Positions 51,969 to 61,280 are shown, numbered from the stretch's first letter. The stretch is DNA of 64,000 bases from Devosia neptuniae (GCF_025452235.1 NZ_CP104965.1:2104501-2168500); one strand, 5' to 3'. The notes: generated by a model from the letters alone, not told the origin. Program-made: numbers and translations.

Positions 51969-53308
51969 GTGTTTATTCCCTGCGACTGCGGCTGATGTCG
52001 CTGGCCGTGGTTTGGGTCATTATCTCGCTCGTCGCGGCCGCGCTAGTGCTGCAATACCTGTTCACGATCAATGTCGAGCGCAGCGCCCGGGAAGAAATGA
52101 CGGCGACTATTGCCAGGCTGGCTGCCCTGATCGTCCCGGAGGCAAATCCGCCTGCCATTCGTTCGCCTTTGGCGGATCCACGCTACGACACACCCTTTGG
52201 CGGTCGCTATTGGCAGATCGAGGCGATCGATACCCAAACCGTCACGCGTTCGCGCTCGATGTGGGATGAGGGTATCGATGTTCCGGACAGTTACGAAGGC
52301 GTGTTCCACCATTCCATGCCGAACGATCGCCATTTGATCCTGCTGACGCGTCGATTGCAGGTCGATGGCCCCGCGGGCCCCCGCACCTATCTGGTCACGG
52401 TCGGACAGGATCACGACCCCATCTATCGAGCGACGCAGGCCTTTGCCCGCGACACCACCCGCTTGCTGATATTGCTGGGTGGAGCGATCCTGGCCGCCGC
52501 CTATTTGCTGCTACTGCTTGGGCTGGGCCCGATTTCGCGCATGCGCCAGTCCATCGAGGCCGTTCATCGCGGCGATGCTCCGCGCCTCGAAGGTCGATTT
52601 CCCAGCGAAATCGAGCCTCTGGTGGATGAACTCAACCGCCTGCTGGCAGTGCGGGCGGTGATGACCGACCGGGCGCGGGCGCGGGCTGCCGATCTTGCCC
52701 ATGGCCTCAAGACACCGCTGGCTGCCTTGCACGGCATCGCCGATCGGCTGCGGGAGAGCGGCAATACACATGAAGCAGATTTGCTGCAGGACCTGTCCTA
52801 CGAAATGTCCGAGCGCGTCGATTACCAGCTCAAACTGTCGGTACTCCGCCCGCGGACGGGCACCGACAATGCCAGCTCGTCCCTGAACACCGCAGTGCTG
52901 CGCACCTTAGCGGTTCTTAAAAAGACCGGTCGCGGCGAAACCTTGCATTGGGTTGCTGAATTGGGGACCGATTACCTTGTCGATATCCACCGGCAGGACC
53001 TGATGGAACTGGTCGGCGTGCTCATGGAAAATGCCGCCAAATGGGCATCGAGCCGCGTCGTGGTTCAAAGCCGGCTCGCCGACAACCGCGCAATTCTGGA
53101 CATAAGCGATGACGGGCCGGGAATTGCCGATCACCATTCCGCCCGCCTGGGCGAGCGTGGCCACCGGCTTGACGAAAGCCTGCCGGGCACTGGGCTGGGC
53201 CTGGCCATCGCCCGGGAAATCCTCGCGCTCAATAATGGGGACGTAAGCTTCACACGAGCCGATATCGGCGGCCTCAGCGTCAGCGTCAGCCTGCCCCTGG
53301 CGCGCTAA
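51965..53308 (+). CDS. Sensor histidine kinase (PhoQ-type)
   Basis: A 447-residue membrane kinase: helix 1 at about 11-34, a periplasmic sensor of about 130 residues, helix 2 at about 165-185 (LLILLGGAILAAAYLLLLLGL), HAMP-like region, H-box DLAHGLKTPLAALHG with the phosphorylated His, N-box LMENAAKWAS, and G-box DDGPGI plus GTGLGLAI. It starts at TTG 51965, overlapping the regulator stop (TTGA). The H-box LKTPL resembles PhoQ. The signal is unknown; the PepSY partner suggests periplasmic sensing. Confidence 0.93.
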   Translation: MSVYSLRLRLMSLAVVWVIISLVAAALVLQYLFTINVERSAREEMTATIARLAALIVPEANPPAIRSPLADPRYDTPFGGRYWQIEAIDTQTVTRSRSMWDEGIDVPDSYEGVFHHSMPNDRHLILLTRRLQVDGPAGPRTYLVTVGQDHDPIYRATQAFARDTTRLLILLGGAILAAAYLLLLLGLGPISRMRQSIEAVHRGDAPRLEGRFPSEIEPLVDELNRLLAVRAVMTDRARARAADLAHGLKTPLAALHGIADRLRESGNTHEADLLQDLSYEMSERVDYQLKLSVLRPRTGTDNASSSLNTAVLRTLAVLKKTGRGETLHWVAELGTDYLVDIHRQDLMELVGVLMENAAKWASSRVVVQSRLADNRAILDISDDGPGIADHHSARLGERGHRLDESLPGTGLGLAIAREILALNNGDVSFTRADIGGLSVSVSLPLAR

Positions 53309-53345
53309 TCCGGCAAATGGCAGTTTGGATCACGAAGGGTCGAAA

Positions 53346-53440
53346 GTATTTTGAAATACATTCCTTTGGGATGACAGGTTGTATTCTGAAATTTTGCTTA
53401 CATCCATTGTAATCATTATGTAATTTATCTTTAAAATACT
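53346..53440 (+). promoter_or_regulatory. AT-rich promoter region of the DUF1236/DUF6600 genes with direct heptamer box 3
   Basis: TGTAATC-ATTA-TGTAATT (53408-53425) has the same 7-4-7 layout as boxes 1 and 2 and is followed by AT-rich -10 candidates (TAAAAT 53432, AATACT 53435). Upstream, GTATTTTGAAATAC (53346) and the similar GTATTCTGAAATTT (53381) form a second pair 35 bases apart, perhaps another operator. Confidence 0.5.
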
Positions 53441-53512
53441 TTAATTTGCGGAACCTGCCGCCAGAACTTTCATTCTCCTTGCTGCCCTTTGCAGTTCATG
53501 AGGAGAACGAAA

Positions 53513-53956
53513 ATGAAGAACCTGCTTCTTGCATCAGTGGCCATAATTGCGCTTGGCGCTGGCCCGACCCTTGCTCAGGATACTAATGATAACGCCGATA
53601 CCGGTGCGGCTGTTGGCGGAGTTGCCGGCGGCACGACCGGCGCGGTTGTTGGGGGCCTGGTCTTTGGCCCGCTTGGGGCGGCAATTGGCGGCTTTACCGG
53701 TGCCGCCCTTGGCGCCTCGGCCGGCGTGCAGGAATCGTCAGTGGAATATGCCCGACTCAACCCCACCGAGCCTGTGGTGATTGAAGGCGACATCGATGTG
53801 GGCTTTGCCGTGCCTGACACGGTCGAAGTCCATGTCATCGAGAACGATCCGGCCTACGGCTATTTCTACACCCAGGACCGGCTCTATTTCGTCGATCTGA
53901 GCAACCGCACTGTCGTCTACTCGCCCGGTACCGTTGTTGCCGTCGAGGCCGATTGA
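53513..53956 (+). CDS. DUF1236 family exported protein
   Basis: A 147-residue exported protein: signal peptide (MKNLLLASVAIIALGAGPTLAQ), a Gly/Ala-rich segment that could insert in a membrane (about 32-65), and a C-terminal DUF1236 domain (PVVIEGDIDVGFAVPDTVEVHVIENDPAYGYFYTQDRLYFVD). ATG 53513 follows AGGAGAACGAAA. Function unknown. It ends 73 bases before the DUF6600 gene and probably shares its promoter. Confidence 0.87.
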   Translation: MKNLLLASVAIIALGAGPTLAQDTNDNADTGAAVGGVAGGTTGAVVGGLVFGPLGAAIGGFTGAALGASAGVQESSVEYARLNPTEPVVIEGDIDVGFAVPDTVEVHVIENDPAYGYFYTQDRLYFVDLSNRTVVYSPGTVVAVEAD

Positions 53957-54029
53957 GCCGTTTCGCATTGGGCTGCCCACCAGGGCGGCCCTTTTGTTGT
54001 CGGGGGGCAATCCGTGGAGGAAAATCATC

Positions 54030-55340
54030 ATGAAGTCCAAGCTACTTGCCAGTTTCGCCCTTGCCGGCGTTCTGCTGTCGACATCGGCGCTTTCCCCGAT
54101 CGGTTCGCTGGGCGTCCAGCCGGTCCAGGCGCAATCTGTAAGCGTCAACTTCGATCTGTTTTTTACTCAATTGGAGCCGCATGGCGTTTGGGTGCGCCAC
54201 CCGCAATATCGCTACGTCTTCTGCCCGACCGGCGTTGACAGCAGCTGGCGCCCCTACACACGAGGCCGTTGGCTCTATCTGGAGGATCGCGGCTGGTACT
54301 TTGCGTCAGACGAACCGTTTGCCTGGGCGACCTATCACTATGGCCGCTGGCTCGATGACGACAATCTGGGATGGTGCTGGGTACCCGGCACGAAATGGGC
54401 TCCCGCCTGGGTCAGCTGGCGCCAGAGCGACAACATCGTCGGATGGGCGCCCCTGCCTCCAGAAGGCGAGGGATATGCCGTTTCCGTGGAAGTTACGCGT
54501 GACGAATTGCCAGAGGGCTATTGGGTTTACGTGCCCACTGAGCGTTTCGTCGAGCCGCAATTATCGGCCAGTATCGTTCTTGGCTCCGACCAGCCCGACT
54601 ATTATGCCCAGACGCAATTTCTCGGGCCGGTGGTTGTCGAGGGCGACGTCGTCACCAACAACGTGATCGAGGTCAACTATATCGAGCAGCACATCAATCA
54701 GCAGGTCACCGTCTATAACGCCGAAGAGGTAAGCGACCCCGCAGCCGCGTCCGTGGCGGTCGAAGGTCAAACCGTTCAGGTTTTCGATCAAGACGTGGCT
54801 GAACCCACCGAAGAAGCGGCACCCGCTGAGGCGGTCGATGAAGCAGAAGCACCAGAGGTGATTGCGACCGAAGGGGGCAGTGTTGACGCCGAGGGCGGCA
54901 AAGGTGCCCAAGCCACCCCGCCCGCAGCTGGCGAAACGCCGGAAACCGATGCCGAGATGGCGCCAGAGCCCGCCACTCCAGAAGCGGCGCCCACGGACGA
55001 AGCTTCGCCGCCAGCAGTGGAACCTGTTCCGGCCGAGAAGGACCCGGCTGCGGCTGATCCAGAGATTCCCGCTACCGAAGAGCCCGCGCCTGCCGATCAG
55101 CCGGCCACCACCAAAGAGCCGGCAAGTGCTGACGATCCTGCTGCTGCCGAACCGCCATGCCCACCTGAAACCATGGTGGACGGCGCTTGCGCGCCGGAAG
55201 CCGCCCCGGAGGCCACCGATACTGAGGCGGTTGAACCGGCGGCACCGGCAGCCGAACCCGCCGAAGCCGCGCCTGCCGCACCGGCAGCCGAGCCCGAGGC
55301 ACGGGGGGCCGAACCTGTAGCGCCAGAAGCTGTGCTCTGA
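54030..55340 (+). CDS. DUF6600 family exported protein with an interrupted C-terminus
   Basis: A 436-residue exported protein. The signal peptide ends near residue 32 (VQAQS). Residues about 40-170 hold Trp/Tyr-rich repeats typical of DUF6600 (GVWVRHPQYRYVFCP, WRPYTRGRW, WASDEPFAWATYHYGRW). The second half is an Ala/Pro/Glu-rich linker with CPPETMVDGAC. After the stop at 55340 coding character continues one base out of phase to 55539, again ending with CPPETMVDGACPPTGG, so the true product is probably about 500 residues and a one-base insertion near 55330 truncates it. Start ATG 54030 with GGAGG upstream. Confidence 0.85.
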   Translation: MKSKLLASFALAGVLLSTSALSPIGSLGVQPVQAQSVSVNFDLFFTQLEPHGVWVRHPQYRYVFCPTGVDSSWRPYTRGRWLYLEDRGWYFASDEPFAWATYHYGRWLDDDNLGWCWVPGTKWAPAWVSWRQSDNIVGWAPLPPEGEGYAVSVEVTRDELPEGYWVYVPTERFVEPQLSASIVLGSDQPDYYAQTQFLGPVVVEGDVVTNNVIEVNYIEQHINQQVTVYNAEEVSDPAAASVAVEGQTVQVFDQDVAEPTEEAAPAEAVDEAEAPEVIATEGGSVDAEGGKGAQATPPAAGETPETDAEMAPEPATPEAAPTDEASPPAVEPVPAEKDPAAADPEIPATEEPAPADQPATTKEPASADDPAAAEPPCPPETMVDGACAPEAAPEATDTEAVEPAAPAAEPAEAAPAAPAAEPEARGAEPVAPEAVL

Positions 55341-55553
55341 GGGCGTCGAAACGGCACCGGCCGAAGGCGCCGCTGACAGTGCTGAGGAACCGACCGAACC
55401 GGTTGCGCCGGCCGATGTCGCTCCCGCCACGCCTCCGAACCCGGAGGCAGAAATGCCGCCCTGTCCGCCCGAAACCATGGTGGATGGCGCCTGCCCGCCG
55501 ACAGGCGGCGAACCCACTGAATCGCAACCCGTGCAATAGGGGGCTATAAGCGC

Positions 55554-55581
55554 TGCGAGGGACGCCCGGGCGCCCCTCGCA
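55554..55581. terminator. Hairpin between the DUF6600 and HPP genes
   Basis: Stem TGCGAGGG / CCCTCGCA around a GC-rich loop, between convergent genes; no T run. Confidence 0.5.
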
Positions 55582-55608
55582 ACCCGGACGCGAACTGGCT
55601 GTCTGTGA

Positions 55609-56772
55609 CTAGTTTGCGTTGTCGAGCGATACGGCGAACATTGCAGCCATGACATCGGATTGCGTAACCATGCCGACCAGGCGGCCATTCTCATCCACGA
55701 CCGGCAGATGATGCAGGCCGGCATCGGCCATGAAGGGCACGATCTGCGCGATGTGGGTATCGGGCCGGGCTGCTTTAACCGGAGCGCTCATGATATCCTC
55801 CACCTTGCCCTTGAGCCGGCGATCGGAATTGCTGATCGAGCGCAGTCGCCAGCCCAGGCCTGAACCGGTGGCGGACATGCCCCAATCGGCCTTGTCGAGC
55901 AGGTCGGTCTGGGTGAGAATGCCGATCACCTTGCTGTCGAGATCCACGACTGGCAGCGCCTTGATGTGATGCTCCCGCAGGTGCCGCAACGCCTCGCGCA
56001 GGCTGGTCTTGGGGCCGACCGATTGCACGTCCCGGCTCATGATATCGGCACAGGTAACGCCACCGGAGCGCCGGTCATAGGCGCGGATTTCGGCGCGATG
56101 CAGGATGTCCTCGAGATCATCGGTGGCTACCGGCAGCACCAAATCATATTGGGCCAGAACGGCGCTGATATCGGCCTGCGTTACGCCAAGCCGCCCGGTG
56201 GGCAGCGGATCGGCTGTCCGATGCGGATGGGCCGGCATTGGCGCCAGATGGGGATATCGGCGCCCGGTCAGGTTGTTGAACAGCAAAGCTGCCAGCAGCA
56301 AGAGCACCGAATTGGCCAGCACCGGCCACACCACGAAGCCAAAGCCCGCGGCCTGAATTGCGGGCCCGCCCAGCACAGCCGTCAAGGCCACCGCGCCACT
56401 GGGCGGATGCAGGCACCGCAGCGCCATCATGGCCGAGATCGCCAGAGCAACCGCTATGCCCGCGGCCAACATCGGATTGCCGATATAGCGCGCGCAAGTC
56501 ACCCCGATCAGCGCGGCAATGGTATTGCCGCCGATGATCGACCATGGCTGGGCCAACGGGCTCGTGGGCGCGGCGAACAGCAATACCGCAGACGCCCCCA
56601 TTGGCGCTATCAGCAGCGGAATGTCGGAAGAGCTGCCGAGCGCCAGGCCGGCAATCAACCCGGTAACGACGATGCCGATCAGCGCCCCGATGGAGGCGCG
56701 CAGTCGCTCGCCCAGGCTGACGGGCGCAAGGCCGGGCACGAACCGCTTGATGAAGGGGATGACGCTGGACAT
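55609..56772 (-). CDS. HPP-family membrane protein with C-terminal CBS pair
   Basis: A 387-residue protein. The N-terminal 170 residues hold four to five membrane helices with the HPP motif (MALRCLHPPSGAVALTAVLGGP). The C-terminal half has two CBS repeats: MSRDVQSVGPKTSLREALRHLREHHIKALPVVD and MSAPVKAARPDTHIAQIVPFMADAGLHHLPVVDENGRLVGMVTQSD, which bind adenosyl ligands. The HPP group is linked to nitrite or small-solute transport, CBS adding regulation. Start ATG 56772. Confidence 0.88.
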   Translation of the reverse strand: MSSVIPFIKRFVPGLAPVSLGERLRASIGALIGIVVTGLIAGLALGSSSDIPLLIAPMGASAVLLFAAPTSPLAQPWSIIGGNTIAALIGVTCARYIGNPMLAAGIAVALAISAMMALRCLHPPSGAVALTAVLGGPAIQAAGFGFVVWPVLANSVLLLLAALLFNNLTGRRYPHLAPMPAHPHRTADPLPTGRLGVTQADISAVLAQYDLVLPVATDDLEDILHRAEIRAYDRRSGGVTCADIMSRDVQSVGPKTSLREALRHLREHHIKALPVVDLDSKVIGILTQTDLLDKADWGMSATGSGLGWRLRSISNSDRRLKGKVEDIMSAPVKAARPDTHIAQIVPFMADAGLHHLPVVDENGRLVGMVTQSDVMAAMFAVSLDNAN

Positions 56773-56880
56773 TGGGTGGGGATGTAGCAGTGGCGCCGCG
56801 CCGCGCCAACTGTCTGCATTGGGTGCCTGTTCTCTCAAAAGCAGTGCCGCAGGAATTTCCTTCCACGTGCACCGATTGCC

Positions 56881-58200
56881 CTATTCCTCCTTGAGGGCGC
56901 GGTTCAGCTGTTCTTCGACGGGATGGAGAATGTAGGACAGCACAGTCCGCTCACCGGTCTGGACGAAGGATTCCACCGGCATGCCGGGGATCAGCACGAC
57001 GCCCTCGGGCAAACGCGCCAGCTCCTCGTCTGGAATGGCGATCCTGGCCGCGTAATATTGCTGGCCCGTCGCGGGGTCCTGGGTGGCATCGGGCGCCACT
57101 CGCGCCACATTGGCGAACAATTCCGGCGTGGTGCGCGGATTCAGCCCGGAAAAGCGGAGCACGGCCTGCTGCCCGACAGCGATCTTGTCGATATCGACCG
57201 GCTCGATCCGGACATTGACCATGAGCGGCTCATCCGAGGGCACGACGAGCATGAGCGTTTCGCCGGCCGCTGCCACTCCGCCTACCGTGTGGAGGATGGA
57301 TTCGTGCACCACGCCGGTTTGCGGGGCGCGGATTTCGGTGCGGGTCAGCCGGTCGCGGTCGGCTATGCGGCGCTGGCCGGCCTCGGCAATCACGCGCCGC
57401 GCCTCCTGCAGTTCGGCCAATGCGCCCGTCAGATATTCGTCTTCGATCTGTTCGATCTGCAGGGCCCGCTCGGCGGCTACCGCATGCGACTCGGCGAGGG
57501 ATGCGACGACACGGCCCAGTTCGCCCTGGGCGGTCGCTAGTTCCTTGTCGAGGCTGGTGCCGCGGCTGGCCGCGATCAGGCGCTTGTCATAGAGATCGTC
57601 GAAATCGGCGATTTCCTGCTCGATCACCGCGACCCGGCGTTCAATGGCCTGCTTCTGCAGATCGAGCCCTTCCCGTTGGCGTTCGAGCTGGATGATCTGT
57701 TCGCGCAATTGGGCAATGCGCCCCGCCTTGGTCGCCTGCCGCGCCACCAGCACTTGCTGTTCCAGCGCCACCAGCGATTGCAGCTGCGTCATATCGAACA
57801 GGTCGAGCACCGCGCCGGATAGGGTCACCGTATTGCGGCCTTCGATCTCGGCGATCAGCCGGGCCTCCTTGGCATAAGCCTCGCGCAACTGGGCTTCCGA
57901 GATTGCGAGGGCCGCGGCGATTGCGGTTTGATCCAGCGTCGCCAACACCTGGCCCTGCACCACGCGATCCTCGTCACGCACCAGCAATTGGGTAACGATA
58001 CCGCCCTCGGGATGCTGCACGCGCTTGGCGCTGTCCTGGACCACCAGCATGCCGGGCGCGATGATGGCGCCGGAAATCTCGGTCATTGCAGACCAGGCGA
58101 CCAGCCCGCCGAACAGACCCAGCACGGCGAATAGACCGACCCAACCATGGCGCTTGAGGCTGGCGAGGTCGGGGGCGGGCTGGACGGCTTCGATGGTCAT
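56881..58200 (-). CDS. Type I secretion membrane-fusion protein (HlyD/PrtE family)
   Basis: A 439-residue adaptor of a type I secretion system: one N-terminal membrane helix (about 20-42), a long coiled-coil hairpin (about 95-290) and a beta-rich C-terminal region (IRAPQTGVVHESILHTVGG, then GMPVESFVQTGERTVLSY), the HlyD signature. It follows its ABC transporter with a four-base overlap. The outer-membrane TolC partner is not in the window. Confidence 0.93.
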   Translation of the reverse strand: MTIEAVQPAPDLASLKRHGWVGLFAVLGLFGGLVAWSAMTEISGAIIAPGMLVVQDSAKRVQHPEGGIVTQLLVRDEDRVVQGQVLATLDQTAIAAALAISEAQLREAYAKEARLIAEIEGRNTVTLSGAVLDLFDMTQLQSLVALEQQVLVARQATKAGRIAQLREQIIQLERQREGLDLQKQAIERRVAVIEQEIADFDDLYDKRLIAASRGTSLDKELATAQGELGRVVASLAESHAVAAERALQIEQIEDEYLTGALAELQEARRVIAEAGQRRIADRDRLTRTEIRAPQTGVVHESILHTVGGVAAAGETLMLVVPSDEPLMVNVRIEPVDIDKIAVGQQAVLRFSGLNPRTTPELFANVARVAPDATQDPATGQQYYAARIAIPDEELARLPEGVVLIPGMPVESFVQTGERTVLSYILHPVEEQLNRALKEE

Positions 58201-59921
58201 GCGCCGGGCGCCTTGATGGGGCGGACATTGGTGCCGGTCTGGGTGATTTGCTGCAGGATTTCGGTCTTGGGCCCATAGGCCATTTGCCGCCCGGCGCGCA
58301 TGTAAAGTACCTTGTCGACGGCAGCGATGGCACTGGGCCGGTGAGCGATGACGATGACGATCGAGCCGCGCTCGCGTGCCTTGTGGATGGCGTCAGTCAG
58401 CGCCGCGTCGCCCTCGGCATCGAGATTGGAATTGGGCTCGTCGAGGATGATGAGGAAGGGATTGCCATAGAGTGCGCGGGCCAGTCCGATGCGTTGGCGC
58501 TGTCCTGCCGAGAGCAAGTCGCCTTGTTCCCCGACCTGGCTGTTATAGCCATCGGGCAGGGCGCTGATCAGGTCGTGCACGCCGGCGGTCTTGGCCGCGG
58601 CAATGATCGCTTCGCTGGATGCATTGACACGGAAACGAGCAATATTGTCGGCGACGGTGCCGTCGAAGAGCTCGACCCGTTGCGGCAGATAGCCAATCAT
58701 CGAGCCGATCTGGTCAGGCGTAAAATGGGCCAGCAGGGCGCCATCAAAGCGGATGTCGCCGGCAAGACTCGGCCAGACGCCCACCAGAGCTCGCGCCAGC
58801 GATGACTTGCCGGAACCCGAGGGACCCAGGATCGCCAGCCCATCGCCGGCAGCGATATCGAATTGCATGCCGGAAATCACCGGCATGCGCTGCCCCTGCG
58901 GCGCCGAAGCCAATCCTTTTACACTCAGCGACTGCGTCGGCAGCGGCAGTCTTACGTCACGCGGAGCGGCCTGCCTGACCGCGAGAACTTTCCGAATCCG
59001 CGCCCAGGCCTGGCGGGCACCGACAAAGCTGCGCCATTGCCCGACGATCTGCTCGACCGGCGCCAGCGCCCGGGCGGTGACGACCGAGGCGGCGATCATC
59101 AGCCCGGCTGTCATTTCGCCACGGATGACGAGATAAGCGCCCAAGGCGAGCACCAGGGACTGGAGCAGAAAGCGCAGGCCCTTGGTGGCGGCAGAAAAGA
59201 AGGCGGCTTGATCGCTGCCGGTGCGCAGCGCGGCGATCATCCGCCCGGTCTGGGCGGCCCAGCGGGCGCGCAGATCGTCGAGCATCCCCATGGCGATGAC
59301 GGTTTCGGCGTTGACACGAATGTTTTCGGCCTGCCGCTGCCGCAGCAATTGGGCGGCACTGGCCTGTTGGGTCGGCTGTCGCGCCATGGCTTCGTTGATG
59401 ATCATCAGCGCCGTGATGACGAGGCACCCGGCGACAGCCAGCCAGCCCAGCCAATAGTGGAACAGGAAGACGACGGCGAGATAGACGGGCACCCAGGGCA
59501 GATCAAGCAGCGCCAGCGGCGCGGAACTGGCAAGGAACTGGCGCAGCAGGTCGCCGTCGCGCAGCGGATCAGCGGTTTTGGGGGCGTCAGCGATGAGCCG
59601 GAAGTGAACGGCTGCTGCAAATAGTCGTCCGGAAAGCCGGGCATCGAGCACATTGGCCAAGCGGGTCGCCATGCGGCTGCGCAGTGCATCGAGAAAGCCA
59701 TAAAAGGCAAAGAGCCCGCAGACCAAGCCCGTCAGCACCAATAGCGTGGGGACCGAGCGGCTGGCCAATACCCGGTCATAGACCTGCAGCATGAAGAGCG
59801 GCCCGGTCAGCATCAGCAGGTTGGACACAAAGCTGATGGCGCCCAGCGCCATTATGGGTCCGCCCAGCGACAGAACCGGGCCGCTGGGCCCGGCTGGTTG
59901 TTGCATTAGCGATGGTTGCAT
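58197..59921 (-). CDS. Type I secretion ABC transporter (PrtD-like permease/ATPase)
   Basis: A 574-residue fused permease and ATPase. Five to six membrane helices in the first 300 residues are followed by the ATPase domain: Walker A GPSGSGKSSLARAL, signature LSAGQRQRIGLARALYG, Walker B LIILDEPNSNLD and the switch His in VIVIAHRPS. It lacks the peptidase domain of bacteriocin exporters, so the substrate has a C-terminal signal. It lies 18 bases after the RTX protein gene. Confidence 0.94.
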   Translation of the reverse strand: MQPSLMQQPAGPSGPVLSLGGPIMALGAISFVSNLLMLTGPLFMLQVYDRVLASRSVPTLLVLTGLVCGLFAFYGFLDALRSRMATRLANVLDARLSGRLFAAAVHFRLIADAPKTADPLRDGDLLRQFLASSAPLALLDLPWVPVYLAVVFLFHYWLGWLAVAGCLVITALMIINEAMARQPTQQASAAQLLRQRQAENIRVNAETVIAMGMLDDLRARWAAQTGRMIAALRTGSDQAAFFSAATKGLRFLLQSLVLALGAYLVIRGEMTAGLMIAASVVTARALAPVEQIVGQWRSFVGARQAWARIRKVLAVRQAAPRDVRLPLPTQSLSVKGLASAPQGQRMPVISGMQFDIAAGDGLAILGPSGSGKSSLARALVGVWPSLAGDIRFDGALLAHFTPDQIGSMIGYLPQRVELFDGTVADNIARFRVNASSEAIIAAAKTAGVHDLISALPDGYNSQVGEQGDLLSAGQRQRIGLARALYGNPFLIILDEPNSNLDAEGDAALTDAIHKARERGSIVIVIAHRPSAIAAVDKVLYMRAGRQMAYGPKTEILQQITQTGTNVRPIKAPGA

Positions 59922-59939
59922 CAGCTTCTCCGGCGACGC

Positions 59940-61280
59940 CTAGAAGAAGTGATAGTCGCCTTGCCCGATCTGGGCCGTGCCGTCCGCCATCTGCACCATG
60001 ATCAACCCGCCGCCATCCGGATTGTCGGGATCGTTCACGCGGTAGATCTGCAGCGTCTGATCGTCGCTGGCATAGTGGTCGAAGGTCAGTGTTGCATCAT
60101 CGCCGAAGCCGAAGAGGCTGATGAAGTCCTGCTCGCCGGGGCCGGAATGACCCGCGCCATGGAAATCGATGATGTGGTCGAGCCGGCCATTGTGGTCCGC
60201 CGGATCAGCGAAATCACCCGGATTGAAGATGAAGGTGTCGTTGTCAGCGCCGCCTTGCATGCGGTCGACGCCCGTTCCGCCGGTGAGCTTGTCCCGGCCG
60301 CGTTCGCCATGCAGCAGATCATCGCCCGCGCCGCCATTGAGGGAATCGTCAAAGCGGCTGCCAAACAGATCGTCATTGCCGCCCTTGGAGGCGACAAGGA
60401 CCGGATGGTCGCTGTTGAAATAGCGCAGGATGTCGACGCCATCGCCCAGGGCGATATATTCGGGACCAGCCATGGATCCTCCAATGGTGATTGTGACCGT
60501 TGCCAGATTGCTGTTGCCCTGGCCGTCGGTCGCCATGATCGTGAACGTGTCGGTGCCGACAAACCCGGATGCCGGGAAATAGTCGAACAGGTTGCCGTCA
60601 AGAAAAGCCGAGTGATAGTGGACGCTGCCCAGGAATTCGCTTTCCGGGAAGGGATAGTGATTGCCGTCATAGCGCCGATCGAGTTCGATCGTGCCGTGAT
60701 CGGGACCATCGACGACGGTGAAGCTCAGCAAGTCATAGTCGACATCACTGGCCACGAATTCGATGTCGTTGAGAGATTGGCCGGGCGCCAGAACCAGGTT
60801 CAGATCGGAGACGACCGGCGCGGTGTTGACGAAGCTGTCGGGCAGTTGCACGCCGTCTTGAACCCTGATCTGGTGGTAGCCGTATTGGGTATTCTCGCCA
60901 CCGAAATACATGGTGGCGCCCTTGTAGGTCACCACGAAATCGTCGGGCGTGTCAGCCATGACGGAGACGACTTCCAGCGATTGGCTCGCGCCTTCGGCAT
61001 GGACGGTGCGAAGGAAATTGCCGTCATTGTCAAAGATATAGGTGTCGAGATTGGAGAAGATTCCGTATTTGCCATCATGGGTGAAGCCGGTGATGGCAAA
61101 GAAGCCGTCGAAGACATCGACCGACTCGACCGTTACCCAGCCGAAGAAATAATCCGGCAAGGCTCCGATAGGGTCGGAAACATTGCCTTCAGTATCGGTC
61201 AAAGTGAAGGAGTAAGCGACGTGCGGCTCGCCTCCCTCCAAGATAGTCAGTTCACTACCATTACTTAGGGTGGGCATCAT
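59940..61280 (-). CDS. RTX calcium-binding secreted protein, substrate of the adjacent type I system
   Basis: A 446-residue protein without an N-terminal signal peptide. The first ~280 residues are Asp/Thr/Ser-rich beta-type domains, including a cadherin-like stretch (TDTFTIMATDGQGNSNLATVTI). Then come RTX nonapeptide repeats: GGNDDLFGS, GGAGDDLLHG, GGTGVDRMQGGADNDTFIF, followed by the type I C-terminal signal region. Calcium binding should fold it outside the cell. No enzyme motif was found in the N-terminal part, so adhesion or surface roles are possible. Start at one of two tandem ATGs (61280/61277), after GAGGAAC. Confidence 0.93.
   Translation of the reverse strand: MMPTLSNGSELTILEGGEPHVAYSFTLTDTEGNVSDPIGALPDYFFGWVTVESVDVFDGFFAITGFTHDGKYGIFSNLDTYIFDNDGNFLRTVHAEGASQSLEVVSVMADTPDDFVVTYKGATMYFGGENTQYGYHQIRVQDGVQLPDSFVNTAPVVSDLNLVLAPGQSLNDIEFVASDVDYDLLSFTVVDGPDHGTIELDRRYDGNHYPFPESEFLGSVHYHSAFLDGNLFDYFPASGFVGTDTFTIMATDGQGNSNLATVTITIGGSMAGPEYIALGDGVDILRYFNSDHPVLVASKGGNDDLFGSRFDDSLNGGAGDDLLHGERGRDKLTGGTGVDRMQGGADNDTFIFNPGDFADPADHNGRLDHIIDFHGAGHSGPGEQDFISLFGFGDDATLTFDHYASDDQTLQIYRVNDPDNPDGGGLIMVQMADGTAQIGQGDYHFF

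Noticed and set aside
59916..61268. 450-residue plus-strand frame opposite the RTX gene
   Set aside because: Antisense of Asp/Gly-rich RTX repeats, which produce long mirror frames.
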